A stretch of DNA of 64,000 nucleotides from positions 62,001-126,000 of the forward strand of contig CALPCJ010000008.1 of the NCBI GenBank assembly GCA_943192975.1, written 5' to 3'. This DNA is from Senimuribacter intestinalis (lineage in GTDB: Bacteria > Bacillota > Clostridia > Peptostreptococcales > Anaerovoracaceae). Position 1 is the first letter of the stretch. Each line of letters opens with the position of its first letter. A program made the position numbers and the translations under genes. Shown here in pieces: positions 43,513 to 52,458 of the stretch. Under the pieces are notes generated by a model, which searched no databases, was not told where the DNA came from, and was given only the letters and a program-made list of their open reading frames with translations.

Positions 43513-43556
43513 AAAAAAAATCAATGATGTTTCACGTGAAACATCATTGATTTTTT
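43513..43556 (-). terminator. noc terminator built around a perfect parS site
   Basis: 43515-43556 is a perfect 42-bp palindrome: AAAAAATCAATGA then parS then TCATTGATTTTTT. The noc stop codon lies in its first arm, and a run of eight T follows on the minus strand, so transcription of noc should end here. Confidence 0.88.
43528..43543. other. parS centromere site
   Basis: TGTTTCACGTGAAACA, identical to the Bacillus consensus. It is the Spo0J/ParB loading site, about 7 kb from dnaA, between noc and soj. Confidence 0.95.
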
Positions 43557-44326
43557 GGTATCACGATTTTTAGTTCTATATATTCACCCTTATCCTCTTC
43601 TGTCATCTTAGAATTCTCCTCCATATCATGAATTTGTGCAAAAGCTTTTCGAATTGTGTTAGTATAAATTTTATAGCTGATATAATTAATTTTTCTTCTG
43701 TTCCTATATTCTGCTTCATCTTTTGTCAGATAATCATCAATCAGTTTTTCTGTCTGCTTTACATTGAGATTGTGACTGATTACCCTTTGAAGAATTTTTT
43801 CTCGAATTACTGAATCCTCTATTTTAAGCAGCGCTCTGGCGTGTCGTTCCGTCAGCTTTGCTTCAATCAGCTTTTGCTGTATATCAGGTGGAAGCGTAAG
43901 GATTCTCAATTTGTTAGAAATTGTAGACTGGCGCTTTCCAATCTTTTCAGAAAGTTCTCCTTGTGTCAGACCAAAATCCTCGATCAGTTTTCTATAAGCA
44001 TAAGCCTCTTCTATGTAGCTGAGATTCTCTCTTTGGACATTTTCTACTACCGCAATCAATGCTGTATCCTTATCGTCGAAGTCTTTAATTAGAGCTGGTA
44101 TCTTCGTGAGCCCTGCAAGCTTTGCAGCACGAAGTCTTCTCTCCCCTGCAATAAGAAAAAAAGACCCACTTTTATCTTTTTTGACAATTATCGGCTGCAA
44201 TACCCCATATTCAGCAATAGAATTTTTAAGATCGTTCAATTCCTCTTCCGCAAAATGCTTTCTCGGTTGCTCCGGATTGGCTCTGATAGAACCTATGGGC
44301 AGTTCTACACTTTTCCTTTGTAACAT
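43544..44326 (-). CDS. noc: Noc-like ParB paralogue (nucleoid occlusion)
   Basis: 260 aa from the ATG at 44326 with GGGGGAT upstream. ParB fold: SIRANPEQPRKHFAEEEL, GERRLRAAKLAGL and ENVQRENLSYIEEA, with HTH FGLTQGELSEKIGKRQSTISNKLRIL. Being adjacent to rsmG and separate from soj-parB is the Noc position. Noc inhibits septation over the nucleoid; an N-terminal amphipathic helix for membrane binding, known in Bacillus Noc, is represented here only by MLQRKSVELPIGSI and is not clear. A second Spo0J-like role cannot be excluded. Confidence 0.88.
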   Translation of the reverse strand: MLQRKSVELPIGSIRANPEQPRKHFAEEELNDLKNSIAEYGVLQPIIVKKDKSGSFFLIAGERRLRAAKLAGLTKIPALIKDFDDKDTALIAVVENVQRENLSYIEEAYAYRKLIEDFGLTQGELSEKIGKRQSTISNKLRILTLPPDIQQKLIEAKLTERHARALLKIEDSVIREKILQRVISHNLNVKQTEKLIDDYLTKDEAEYRNRRKINYISYKIYTNTIRKAFAQIHDMEENSKMTEEDKGEYIELKIVIPKNQ

Positions 44327-44364
44327 ATAATCCCCCTTTCTTTTCCTAATAACAGCATACCATG

Positions 44365-44378
44365 TTTTCCAGGGAAAT
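44365..44378. promoter_or_regulatory. Noc-binding-site-like sequence upstream of noc
   Basis: TTTTCCAGGGAAAT matches the Bacillus NBS consensus ATTTCCCGGGAAAT at 12 of 14 positions, 39 nt upstream of the noc start. A single match of this quality may be chance. Confidence 0.35.
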
Positions 44379-44396
44379 GTAGAAAAAATGCCCAAC

Positions 44397-44426
44397 AAAA
44401 AAACCCATATTCTATCACAATATGGG
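44397..44426 (-). terminator. Terminator overlapping the end of rsmG
   Basis: Minus strand CCCATATT / AATATGGG with a 7-nt loop, then TTTTTTTG. The rsmG stop codon lies in the loop, as with noc. Confidence 0.87.
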
Positions 44427-45119
44427 CTCTTTCACCGGAGTTCCTGCTTTTCTAGGATATTTCGCAGGAGTATCTTTAATCTTTTCAATTACGACTATAT
44501 TATGTTCGTATCCTTCCAGCGGCGTTGATTCTATTCGTATAATTTTTCCGCCAAGTATTTTAATAGCTTTTTCCGCATTCTTCAGTTCCTCTTCTGCATC
44601 AGGTCCTTTATATGCAAGGAGATATCCACCCTTTCTGATAAAAGGAAGACAATATTCTGCAAGTACTGCCATATTAGCAACAGCTCTGGAAACACAAAGA
44701 TCAAATCGCGCCCTGTAATTCTTATTTCTTGCTAGCTCTTCTGCTCTTCCATGAATCGTTTCAACATTATATATTCCCAGCTTGCCAGTCAAATCGTCGA
44801 TTACTTTCAATCTTTTGTTCAGAGAATCCGCCAAAAGGAACCCCTTATCAGGACTAACGATAGAAAGGGGTACACCCGGAAACCCTGCTCCTGTCCCTAC
44901 ATCTATGATGCTCTCACTGTTTTGGTATTCTGGAAAACCAACGCAAAGTATGGAATCGACCAAATGCTTTACTATAAATTCATCTCTGTCTTTAATCGCA
45001 GTCAGATTAATCTTTTCGTTCCATTCCAAAATGCCTTCCATATAGCCGACAAATTTCTCTTCCATATCCTGTTCCCATGGAATCTGCAATTGTTCAAATG
45101 CTTCAGTTAATGCTTTCAT
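44415..45119 (-). CDS. rsmG: 16S rRNA (G527-N7)-methyltransferase
   Basis: 234 aa. LVDSILCVGFPEYQNSESIIDVGTGAGFPGVPLSIV is the RsmG SAM-binding signature, then LNKRLKVIDDL and RFDLCVSRAVANMAVLAEYCLPFIRKGG. Methylates G527 of 16S rRNA; loss gives low-level streptomycin resistance in other species. Starts one nucleotide after the mnmG stop. Confidence 0.97.
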   Translation of the reverse strand: MKALTEAFEQLQIPWEQDMEEKFVGYMEGILEWNEKINLTAIKDRDEFIVKHLVDSILCVGFPEYQNSESIIDVGTGAGFPGVPLSIVSPDKGFLLADSLNKRLKVIDDLTGKLGIYNVETIHGRAEELARNKNYRARFDLCVSRAVANMAVLAEYCLPFIRKGGYLLAYKGPDAEEELKNAEKAIKILGGKIIRIESTPLEGYEHNIVVIEKIKDTPAKYPRKAGTPVKEPIL

Positions 45120-45120
45120 A

Positions 45121-47001
45121 TTATGCTTTCTTTCTTCTAATCTTTTCTAAATAAACTAAAATTACATTAATATCTGCCGGGGATACACCGGAAATGCGAG
45201 ATGCCTGCCCTACTGATCTAGGTTTCAGCTGGTTCAGCTTCTGCACTGCTTCCAGACGAAGCCCTTCAATGTCAGTATAGTCTAGTTTCTCATCAAGGGC
45301 CTTATTCTCAAGTTTTTTAAACTTTTCAATCTGCGCCATTTGCTTGGCAATATATCCTTCATATTTGATCTGCACTTCCAGCTGAGTCTTTGCATGAGAA
45401 GTCAGCACTCTTCGAGAAAAATCTATCACTGCCATATTTTCATAGGTTACTTCTGGCCGTTTCAGAAGTTCTGCCAAAGTTGCCTTATTCTGCAGCGGTG
45501 CGCTGCCTACACTTTCTAAAAAGGCATTCGCATCTTTCGGATAAATATAAGTCGTTTCCATTCTCTGACGTTCTTCTTCCACGATTCTCTTCTTTTCGAG
45601 AAATTTGTCATATCTTTCTTTATCTGCCAATCCTAACCTGTAAGATTTTTCCGTTAAACGCAAATCTGCATTGTCTTGCCTCAAAACCAGCCTATATTCC
45701 GCTCTGCTGGTCATAATTCTGTAAGGTTCATTTGTACCTTTAGTCACGAGATCGTCGATGAGAACGCCAATATAAGCCTCACTTCTGTCTAGTACCAGTG
45801 ACTCTTTTCCATTTATTTCCAAGGAAGCGTTGATTCCCGCCAACAATCCCTGTGCAGCTGCTTCCTCATAACCGGAACTTCCATTAAACTGGCCAGCGCA
45901 AAATAAATTCTTAATCATTCTATTTTCTAAATTAGGCTTTAAATCAAGTGGGTCAATGCAATCATATTCAATTGCATAAGCAGGTCTTGTTATAATAATA
46001 TTTTCAAGTCCTGGTATAGTATGATAAAATTTCTCTTGTACATCTTCAGGTAAACTGGAAGACATACCTTGGATATACATTTCTTCAGTATCCAGTCCCT
46101 CTGGCTCAATAAATGTCTGATGTCTCTCTTTATCTGCAAACCTGTTAATTTTATCTTCGATAGATGGACAATATCTAGGTCCTACACCTTCTATTTGTCC
46201 TCCAAATAAAGCAGATCGATGAAAGTTATTTCGAATTACAGTATGGGTTTCTTCATTGGTGTAAGTGAGCCAGCAAGAAACCTGTTCTTTTTCCAGTTCA
46301 TCGTTCATAAAAGAAAAAGGTACAATTCTTTCATCGCCTTTCTGTTCTGTCATCTTTGTATAATCAAAGGTAGAAGCAAGCGCTCTTGCCGGTGTTCCGG
46401 TTTTGAATCTGCGCAGCTTCATGCCATGTTTTTTCAGATTATCTGCCAGCTCTATAGAAGGTGCGAGTCCATTTGGACCGCTTGCATAAGCGCTGTCTCC
46501 AATAAAAATTTTACCGCGCAAGAACGTGCCTGTAGCCAGCACCACTGCCTTCGCCTTATAATATGTATGCGTCATTGTAACTACACCGCATACTTTTCCC
46601 TCTTCTATGATCAAATCCACAATTTCAGCCTGCTTTACATGCAGATTTTCCTGCTGTTCTATGGTTTTCTTCATTTCGGTATGATATCTATGTTTATCAG
46701 CCTGCGCACGCAGCGAGTGCACCGCCGGTCCTTTTGCTGTATTTAACATTCTGCTTTGTATAAAGGTTTTATCAATATTTTTTCCCATTTCTCCGCCGAG
46801 AGCATCAATTTCTCGAACCAAGTGACCTTTACCAGTTCCTCCAATAGATGGATTGCAAGGCATCATGGCGATTGCTTCCAGATTAATGGTAAACAGCATT
46901 GTGCGATTACCCATACGTGCAGAAGCCAGTGCAGCTTCACATCCTGCGTGACCTGCACCAACAACAATAATATCGTATTCACCCATAAATACTTGTTCCA
47001 T
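45121..47001 (-). CDS. mnmG: tRNA uridine-5-carboxymethylaminomethyl modification enzyme, FAD subunit
   Basis: 626 aa. FAD site YDIIVVGAGHAGCEAALASARMG, the conserved MPCNPSIGGTGKGHLVREIDALGGEMG, and CAGQFNGSSGYEEAAAQGL. C-terminal domain ends in ARISGVSPADINVILVYLEK typical of MnmG. With MnmE it installs the xm5 group on wobble U34. The ATG at 47001 has AGGAG 4 nt upstream; the ATG at 46986 is an alternative that starts closer to the FAD motif. Gap of 12 nt to mnmE. Confidence 0.97.
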   Translation of the reverse strand: MEQVFMGEYDIIVVGAGHAGCEAALASARMGNRTMLFTINLEAIAMMPCNPSIGGTGKGHLVREIDALGGEMGKNIDKTFIQSRMLNTAKGPAVHSLRAQADKHRYHTEMKKTIEQQENLHVKQAEIVDLIIEEGKVCGVVTMTHTYYKAKAVVLATGTFLRGKIFIGDSAYASGPNGLAPSIELADNLKKHGMKLRRFKTGTPARALASTFDYTKMTEQKGDERIVPFSFMNDELEKEQVSCWLTYTNEETHTVIRNNFHRSALFGGQIEGVGPRYCPSIEDKINRFADKERHQTFIEPEGLDTEEMYIQGMSSSLPEDVQEKFYHTIPGLENIIITRPAYAIEYDCIDPLDLKPNLENRMIKNLFCAGQFNGSSGYEEAAAQGLLAGINASLEINGKESLVLDRSEAYIGVLIDDLVTKGTNEPYRIMTSRAEYRLVLRQDNADLRLTEKSYRLGLADKERYDKFLEKKRIVEEERQRMETTYIYPKDANAFLESVGSAPLQNKATLAELLKRPEVTYENMAVIDFSRRVLTSHAKTQLEVQIKYEGYIAKQMAQIEKFKKLENKALDEKLDYTDIEGLRLEAVQKLNQLKPRSVGQASRISGVSPADINVILVYLEKIRRKKA

Positions 47002-47013
47002 ATTTCTCCTAAC

Positions 47014-48384
47014 TTACTTTCCTAAACAAAATCTTGAAAAAACTTCATTGATAATATCATCCTGAACAGTCTCTCCTATAATCTCACCAAGAGACGCGTA
47101 GGCGCTGTTGATATCAATTTCAATAAACTCTAAAGCCTCTCCCATCTGTGTCATAGCAATCGCATCACCCAAAGATTTTTCAGCTTTAACCAAAATGTCT
47201 TTATGTCTCACATTGGTTACGATGAGACTATTATTTTGACTCACTTTTCCATCATACACCATAGAAACAATTTTTTCTTCGATGTCACCGATTCCCTCTT
47301 GCGTTTCCATAGAAGTTTTCATCACATAAGCATTTGGTAAAATGTCTCTAACTGCACTTTCATCAATTTTCGCAGGGAGATCAATTTTATTTAAAACTAC
47401 AATTGTTTTCTTTTCATCAATTTGCTCCATAATTTCTCTGTCTTCCGCAGAAAAATCTTTACTGCAGTCTAAAATGAAAATAACTAAATCGGCTTGATTG
47501 AAAGACTCCTTTGATTTTTCAATACCAATTTGCTCTATAATATCACTGGTTTCTCTGATGCCGGCGGTATCGGTCAGTCTTACAGGGATTCCCTTTACAC
47601 TGAGATACTCTTCAATGGTATCTCTGGTAGTTCCAGGAATTTCAGTTACAATAGCTCTGGACTCACGAAGAAGACTATTCATCAGTGAAGATTTTCCAAC
47701 GTTAGGTTTTCCTATAATTGCTACTGCAAGTCCATCCTTTATCATTCTTCCTGTTTCTGCGCTTGCCAGCAAACGATTCACTTCAAATTTTACTTCTATT
47801 AAATCCTTTTCTAACTTTTCATAAGTAATTTCTTCGATATCCTCATCAGGATAATCTATATTGACTGTGACATTTACTAAAATATCTACCAGTTTTTTTC
47901 TAATTTCTTTAATAGTACCGGAAAATACGCCTTCCAGCTGGTTCATTGCAACATTAAAGGTCTTGTCGGTCTTTGCGCGAATCACATCGATAACAGCTTC
48001 TGCCTGAGACAAATCGAGACGACCATTTAAAAATGCACGCTTGGTAAATTCTCCCGGCTCTGCCATTCTTGCACCACTTTGCAGTACCAGTTCCAAAGTC
48101 TTGCGCAGCGGCACCATGCCGCCATGGCAGTTGATTTCTACTACATCCTCTGTAGTGTAGGTCTTTGGACCTTTCATATAGACACAAAGTACTTCATCTA
48201 TAATACTATTTGTCTGTGGATTCAGTATATGCCCATAGGACATTTTTCTATTTTCTAAGGATTCAGGATGTGCAGGACGAAATACACGTCTTAATATATT
48301 ATAAGCATGTTCTCCACTGATTCTGATAATTCCAATACCGCCCTCTCCTGGTGCGGTTGCAATTGCAGCAATTGTATCTTCCAT
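47014..48384 (-). CDS. mnmE: tRNA modification GTPase MnmE
   Basis: 456 aa. N-terminal THF-binding domain (DTIAAIATAPGEGGIGIIRISG), helical domain and an inserted G domain with GKPNVGKSSLMNSLL, DTAGIRET and NKIDLPA. The C-terminus RFCLGK holds the essential cysteine. It works with MnmG to modify U34 of tRNAs. Follows the jag terminator and precedes mnmG. Confidence 0.97.
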   Translation of the reverse strand: MEDTIAAIATAPGEGGIGIIRISGEHAYNILRRVFRPAHPESLENRKMSYGHILNPQTNSIIDEVLCVYMKGPKTYTTEDVVEINCHGGMVPLRKTLELVLQSGARMAEPGEFTKRAFLNGRLDLSQAEAVIDVIRAKTDKTFNVAMNQLEGVFSGTIKEIRKKLVDILVNVTVNIDYPDEDIEEITYEKLEKDLIEVKFEVNRLLASAETGRMIKDGLAVAIIGKPNVGKSSLMNSLLRESRAIVTEIPGTTRDTIEEYLSVKGIPVRLTDTAGIRETSDIIEQIGIEKSKESFNQADLVIFILDCSKDFSAEDREIMEQIDEKKTIVVLNKIDLPAKIDESAVRDILPNAYVMKTSMETQEGIGDIEEKIVSMVYDGKVSQNNSLIVTNVRHKDILVKAEKSLGDAIAMTQMGEALEFIEIDINSAYASLGEIIGETVQDDIINEVFSRFCLGK

Positions 48385-48395
48385 TTATTTCTCCT

Positions 48396-48427
48396 TGAAA
48401 AAAGAAGCCCGCATCTGCTGCGGGCTA
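48396..48427 (-). terminator. Terminator between jag and mnmE
   Basis: AGCCCGCA / TGCGGGCT with a 5-nt loop followed by TCTTTTTTC, just past the jag stop. It would limit readthrough from the rnpA-yidC-jag operon into mnmE. Confidence 0.9.
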
Positions 48428-48431
48428 TAAA

Positions 48432-49253
48432 TTATTTGAGCTCAATGATAACCCTTCTGTACGGATCTTGTCCCTCGCTTCTTGTTGTAACGCGGGAATT
48501 ATGCTGAAGAGTTGCATGAATAACCTTACGTTCATAAGGATTCATCGGTTCAAGTCTTACACTTCTCTTAGTTTTTACTACTTTGTCGGCAAGTCTATTT
48601 GCTAATTTTTCGAGAGTCTTTTCTCTTTTAGCTCTGTAATTCTCTGCATCGACAACGACTCTAATGTAGTTTTCTGTATCTTTATTTACAACCAGACTTG
48701 TTAAATACTGAATTGCATCAAGGGTTTGTCCTCTTTTACCGATGATGGTACCAGAGTCTTTACCCTGAATATCAATAAATACATTTTCTTCATTTGCTCT
48801 TGCAGATATTTCAATTTCTAAACCCATCTGCTCTGTTACTTCATAAAGAAATTCTAGGGCGATATGATTTTCTACAGGAAAAAGTTCTCCTGCTTCTTTT
48901 TCTACAGAAGATTTTCTTTCAGTTCTTGCCTTTTTTTCAGTCTTCTCAGTTTTTGGCGCTTTTCTCGCCTCAGCCTTTGGTTTTTTGATTTCTTCAGAAG
49001 CCGGTTTCTTTACTTCAGAAACTACTTCTTTTACAGCAGGCTTTTCTTTTGGTTCTTCTACCGGTTTCTTCTTCTCAACTCTGACTAATGCCAGTTTGGA
49101 ACCAATTCCAAAAAAACCTCTGGAAGGTTCTTCTAAAACCTTTACATCAACTTCGTCTATGGTCAATTTGAGTTCATCCAATGCCAGCTTTACAGCTGTT
49201 TCCACATCGGTTCCCCATTTTTCCGAAAACTCCATATTAATTTTTTCCTCCAT
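48432..49253 (-). CDS. jag: RNA-binding protein Jag/KhpB (SpoIIIJ-associated)
   Basis: 273 aa. Jag N-terminal domain (about 1-55, EFSEKWGTDVETAVKLALDELKL and EEPSRGFFGIGSKLALV), a Lys/Glu/Pro-rich linker (about 60-120), KH domain (IDIQGKDSGTIIGKRGQTLDAIQYLTSLVVN) and C-terminal R3H (MNPYERKVIHATLQ...SRVTTRSEGQDPYRRVIIELK). It binds RNA together with KhpA and affects cell elongation in other Gram-positives. It follows yidC by 8 nt. Confidence 0.96.
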   Translation of the reverse strand: MEEKINMEFSEKWGTDVETAVKLALDELKLTIDEVDVKVLEEPSRGFFGIGSKLALVRVEKKKPVEEPKEKPAVKEVVSEVKKPASEEIKKPKAEARKAPKTEKTEKKARTERKSSVEKEAGELFPVENHIALEFLYEVTEQMGLEIEISARANEENVFIDIQGKDSGTIIGKRGQTLDAIQYLTSLVVNKDTENYIRVVVDAENYRAKREKTLEKLANRLADKVVKTKRSVRLEPMNPYERKVIHATLQHNSRVTTRSEGQDPYRRVIIELK

Positions 49254-49261
49254 AGCTCTTA

Positions 49262-49966
49262 CTACTTCTTTTTCTTTTTGTTATTTTTTTTATTTTCTTT
49301 CAGAGCCTTTCTAAGCATGTTAAAACGCAAATTAAAGAAAATCTGAATAAACTGACTCATAAACCAGTAAATTGCAAGCCCAGAAGGATAAGATCTTGCT
49401 AACCATACAATCATAATCGGGAAGAAGTATTTCATCATATTAGTCATGAAGTTACCTCCAGCCATCTGATTAGGATTGGTCTGCTGATTCATCCAGAAAG
49501 AGAAGAAAGTAGCAATACCAGCCGCTATTGGCAAAATCCACAAATCAGGCTGACTTAGATCTTTAATCCACAAAAATGGTTCATGTATTGCAAAATACAT
49601 ACTTTCATCCGAAATAAAAATCATAGGGTTTCTGAGCAGTGCAAAGAGTCCCATAATGATAATCATCTGCACAATCATAGGCAGACAACCGCTCATAGGG
49701 TTAAAACCTTCCTCTTTGTAAAGCTCTGCCATCTTTTCATTCAGAACTTCTTTTTGATTTGCATATCTCCTCTGAAGCTCCTGAATCTTTGGCTGCATTT
49801 CAGCCATACCCGCAGTCGAAAAAATCTGTTTCTTATACACTGGATAAAGGGCAATTTTCACGATTAAGGTAACAATAATCAAACAAATGCCGTAATTTCC
49901 AATGATATTATACAGCTGCGTCAGAAGCCATCCCAAAGGAGTAGCTAATATGTTAAAGATAAACAT
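49262..49966 (-). CDS. yidC: Membrane protein insertase YidC/SpoIIIJ
   Basis: 234 aa with five TM segments as in Gram-positive YidC, though no clear lipoprotein signal is seen (starts MFIFNILATPLGWLLTQLYN). Core motifs GNYGICLIIVTLIVKIALYPVYKKQ and MSGCLPMIVQMIIIMGLFALLRN, then YPSGLAIYWFMSQFIQIFF. A C-terminal Lys/Asn-rich tail ends in KKKKK. It inserts and folds membrane proteins and in Bacillus is needed for sporulation. Between yidD and jag. Confidence 0.95.
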   Translation of the reverse strand: MFIFNILATPLGWLLTQLYNIIGNYGICLIIVTLIVKIALYPVYKKQIFSTAGMAEMQPKIQELQRRYANQKEVLNEKMAELYKEEGFNPMSGCLPMIVQMIIIMGLFALLRNPMIFISDESMYFAIHEPFLWIKDLSQPDLWILPIAAGIATFFSFWMNQQTNPNQMAGGNFMTNMMKYFFPIMIVWLARSYPSGLAIYWFMSQFIQIFFNLRFNMLRKALKENKKNNKKKKK

Positions 49967-49979
49967 TAAATTTCCTCCG

Positions 49980-50210
49980 TTATTTTAAAGGGTCATAGCC
50001 GCCGGGATTTCCCGGATGACACTTTAAAATTCGTTTTATTCCTAAGTAACTACCTTTGATTGCCCCGTATTTTTGCAGAGCCTGTATAAAATAGGTGGAG
50101 CAAGTAGGATAAAACCTACAGGTAGGCGGAAACAAGGGCGAAATACATTTCTGATATACCCGAATCAGGAAAATCATGATTCCTTTAAAAAATCTGCTGA
50201 TATATTTCAT
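49980..50210 (-). CDS. yidD: Membrane protein insertion efficiency factor YidD
   Basis: 76 aa from the ATG at 50210, which overlaps the rnpA stop by 4 nt. RFFKGIMIFLIRVYQKCISPLFPPTCRFYPTCSTYFIQALQKYGAIKGSYLGIKRILKCHPGNPGGYDP is a textbook YidD. It aids YidC-dependent insertion. Longer frames extend into rnpA without a ribosome site. Confidence 0.96.
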   Translation of the reverse strand: MKYISRFFKGIMIFLIRVYQKCISPLFPPTCRFYPTCSTYFIQALQKYGAIKGSYLGIKRILKCHPGNPGGYDPLK

Positions 50211-50548
50211 GCTTTTTTCGTTACCCCGGTTCTTTTCAGTGCTGATTCTAAAGACTTCTTCACATCTTGGCACTTAGCGTTGACAATAGTATTTCTAGCA
50301 ATAAAAATCAAATCATAGCCTTCCGAAATTTTAAAATCTGTCAGTCTAAAACTTTCTTTCATTAAGCGTCTGGCTCTATTTCTTTTGACACTATTGCCAA
50401 CTTTCTTGCTAGCTAAAAAAGCTTTTCTGGTGTAGGGAAGGTTATTTTTTCTGTAAAAAACGACCACATATCTGTCCCCTACAGATTTACCTCTATTATA
50501 AATAGACGTAAAGTCACTTTTTCTTCTTAAAACATTTTTTTTAAGCAT
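50207..50548 (-). CDS. rnpA: Ribonuclease P protein component
   Basis: 113 aa. KKNVLRRKSDFTSIYNRGKSVGDRYVVVFYRKNN, KAFLASKKVGNSVKRNRARRLMKESFRL (RNR motif) and YDLIFIARNTIVNAKCQDV. It supports the RNase P ribozyme in tRNA 5' maturation. It sits 7 nt downstream of rpmH. Confidence 0.97.
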   Translation of the reverse strand: MLKKNVLRRKSDFTSIYNRGKSVGDRYVVVFYRKNNLPYTRKAFLASKKVGNSVKRNRARRLMKESFRLTDFKISEGYDLIFIARNTIVNAKCQDVKKSLESALKRTGVTKKA

Positions 50549-50555
50549 TTCAAAA

Positions 50556-50690
50556 TTAAGCAGTTAATTTTTTTCTGCCTTTTGCTCTTCTTCTCTTAAG
50601 AACGTTTCTGCCATTCTTGGTGCTCATTCTTTTTCTGAAGCCGTGCTCTTTCATTCTCTGTCTTTTTTTAGGCTGATAAGTCTGTTTCAT
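50556..50690 (-). CDS. rpmH: 50S ribosomal protein L34
   Basis: 44 aa, below the usual gene-caller length cut. Translation runs MKQTYQPKKRQRMKEHGF, then KRMSTKNGRNVLKRRRAKGRK, the invariant L34 sequence. AGGAGGT precedes the start. First gene of the rpmH-rnpA-yidD-yidC-jag operon, divergent from dnaA. Confidence 0.98.
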   Translation of the reverse strand: MKQTYQPKKRQRMKEHGFRKRMSTKNGRNVLKRRRAKGRKKLTA

Positions 50691-50761
50691 TGGTTTTACC
50701 TCCTTATAAATTGTAAACTCATACGCAATCTAAATTCCAATATGCGCACATATGCCCTACT

Positions 50762-50790
50762 ATTATACTTACAAAGGCTTGGCTTGTCAA
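50762..50790 (-). promoter_or_regulatory. Consensus SigA promoter of rpmH
   Basis: Minus strand TTGACA-17 nt-TATAAT, both hexamers perfect, 72 nt before the rpmH start. Confidence 0.88.
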
Positions 50791-50855
50791 TGATTTTGTC
50801 TTTTTTTGTTCTTAAATAGCCATGCTGCTATATAAAAACAGGTATGTGCGTAAAA

Positions 50856-50930
50856 TTATCCACAAGATATGGATAACTATATGGAAATTTTATTTTTCAA
50901 CCTTTTAAATTTGTACTTGTATATGGATAA
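50856..50930. other. oriC part 1: DnaA boxes upstream of dnaA
   Basis: TTATCCACA (perfect box) at 50856-50864 plus inverted TTATCCATA boxes at 50868-50876 and 50922-50930, in AT-rich DNA. With the boxes after dnaA this makes a bipartite origin as in Bacillus. Confidence 0.85.
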
Positions 50931-50945
50931 CTTATTAGGTACAAT
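50917..50945 (+). promoter_or_regulatory. Promoter of dnaA overlapping a DnaA box
   Basis: TTGTAT-17 nt-TACAAT. The box at 50922-50930 lies between the hexamers, so DnaA probably represses its own gene. Confidence 0.6.
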
Positions 50946-50975
50946 AAAACTACACCATGAAATTGAGGGCAGAAA

Positions 50976-52313
50976 ATGAAAAGTATATGGAATCAAGTTT
51001 TAAATATCATTGAAGAAAATACAACATCAATCAGCTATAATACCTGGTTTAAACCACTTAAAATCAACAACATTGACAAAAATGTAAAAATCGTCTATTT
51101 AGAAACCGATGAAGATTTTATTATCAAAGTTTTAAAAGACCGTTATTTACAGCTGATTGAGTCCAGTTTCAAAACTGTAACCGGAGAAGAATACCGCGTT
51201 GTAATCAAAAATAGCAGCGACTACGAATCCAGTAAGGAGGAGGCTCCGCAGCAGCCAGTTTTAATGGATCCAAAGCTGCGTAAGCAGAAAATTTTTAATC
51301 CAAGATACACCTTTGACAATTTTGTTGTAGGCGGCAGCAATAAGTATGCCCATGCAGCAGCCCTTGCCGTTGCCGAATCTCCATCGGAAGCATATAATCC
51401 GCTGTTCATCTATGGCGGTTCCGGACTTGGAAAAACTCATCTGATGAATGCTATTGGTATTTATCTTCTGGAAAACAACGAGAATCTCAACGTTCTCTAC
51501 GTATCTTCCGAAATGTTTACCAATGAGTTTATCAAGGCGCTGGGAGAAAACAAAACCAGAGAATTTAAAAACAAATACAGAAAAGTCGATGTTCTTCTTA
51601 TCGATGATATCCAGTTCCTGGAGGGAAAAGATACCATGCAGGAAGAATTCTTCCATACCTTTAATTCTCTGTATGATCTAAATAAGCAGATTGTCATTTC
51701 CAGTGACCGGGCGCCGAATAAACTGGACAAACTGGAAGAACGACTGAGATCCAGATTTATGTGGAACCTGATTGCTGATTTACAGCCGGCTGACTATGAA
51801 ACAAGAGTTGCAATTTTAATGAAAAAAGCAGAAAATGCCAACATTGAAATGGATGACGAACTATACGAAGTCATTTGTCTCATCGCTGAAAAAATCAAAG
51901 ATAACATCAGAGAACTGGAAGGTGCCTTTAATAGAATCGTTAGTTTTTCCACCCTTATGGAAGAAAAAATCGATAAAACCTTTGCAAAAAGAATTCTCAA
52001 GGACATCATTCAAAACAACGGAACCAGTCCTACTCCTGAGAAAATCAAAACCATTGTCAGCAGATACTTTAAAATCAAGGTTTCTGATATGGAGAGCTCT
52101 AAGAGAACCAGCAATATTGCATTTCCAAGACAGATTGCCATGTATCTCTGCAGAGAATTAACCGATTATTCCCTTCCTAAGATTGGAAATCTCTTTGGCG
52201 GCAGACACTACACTACAGTTATGCATGCCTGTGACAAAATTCAGGATGAAATAAAAAGCAATGAATCAGTCAAAGAAATTATAGAAAACCTAAAAAAGGA
52301 TATTTCTGAATAA
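50976..52313 (+). CDS. dnaA: Chromosomal replication initiator DnaA
   Basis: 445 aa. Domain I (about 1-80), a short linker, AAA+ domain III with Walker A GGSGLGKT (147-154) and Walker B LLIDDIQF (207-214), and domain IV with GRHYTTVMHACDKI that recognises DnaA boxes. It opens the origin and loads helicase. GAGGG precedes the ATG. Placed between two DnaA-box clusters and divergent from rpmH. Confidence 0.98.
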   Translation: MKSIWNQVLNIIEENTTSISYNTWFKPLKINNIDKNVKIVYLETDEDFIIKVLKDRYLQLIESSFKTVTGEEYRVVIKNSSDYESSKEEAPQQPVLMDPKLRKQKIFNPRYTFDNFVVGGSNKYAHAAALAVAESPSEAYNPLFIYGGSGLGKTHLMNAIGIYLLENNENLNVLYVSSEMFTNEFIKALGENKTREFKNKYRKVDVLLIDDIQFLEGKDTMQEEFFHTFNSLYDLNKQIVISSDRAPNKLDKLEERLRSRFMWNLIADLQPADYETRVAILMKKAENANIEMDDELYEVICLIAEKIKDNIRELEGAFNRIVSFSTLMEEKIDKTFAKRILKDIIQNNGTSPTPEKIKTIVSRYFKIKVSDMESSKRTSNIAFPRQIAMYLCRELTDYSLPKIGNLFGGRHYTTVMHACDKIQDEIKSNESVKEIIENLKKDISE

Positions 52314-52323
52314 CTTTTACAGC

Positions 52324-52386
52324 TTATCCACAAATTTTTAACTTTAAATTTTTAAGATATTGCAAGGGGCAGAAAAGTTATCCACA
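52324..52386. other. oriC part 2: DnaA boxes between dnaA and dnaN
   Basis: Two perfect TTATCCACA boxes at 52324-52332 and 52378-52386, separated by an AT-rich stretch. A GGGGC/GCCCC hairpin spans about 52365-52400 and encloses the second box, so it may also end the dnaA transcript. This is the likely unwinding region. Confidence 0.85.
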
Positions 52387-52458
52387 GAATCCACAGCCCC
52401 TACTACTATTACTACTAAATTAATATAAGAAAAAGATGGCATTTCGGAGGTTTTAAGT

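Noticed and set aside
50740..50760. ATATGCGCACATAT near rpmH as a further copy of the 36-nt repeat
   Set aside because: Only a short similar word; no 36-nt unit or paired arrangement.
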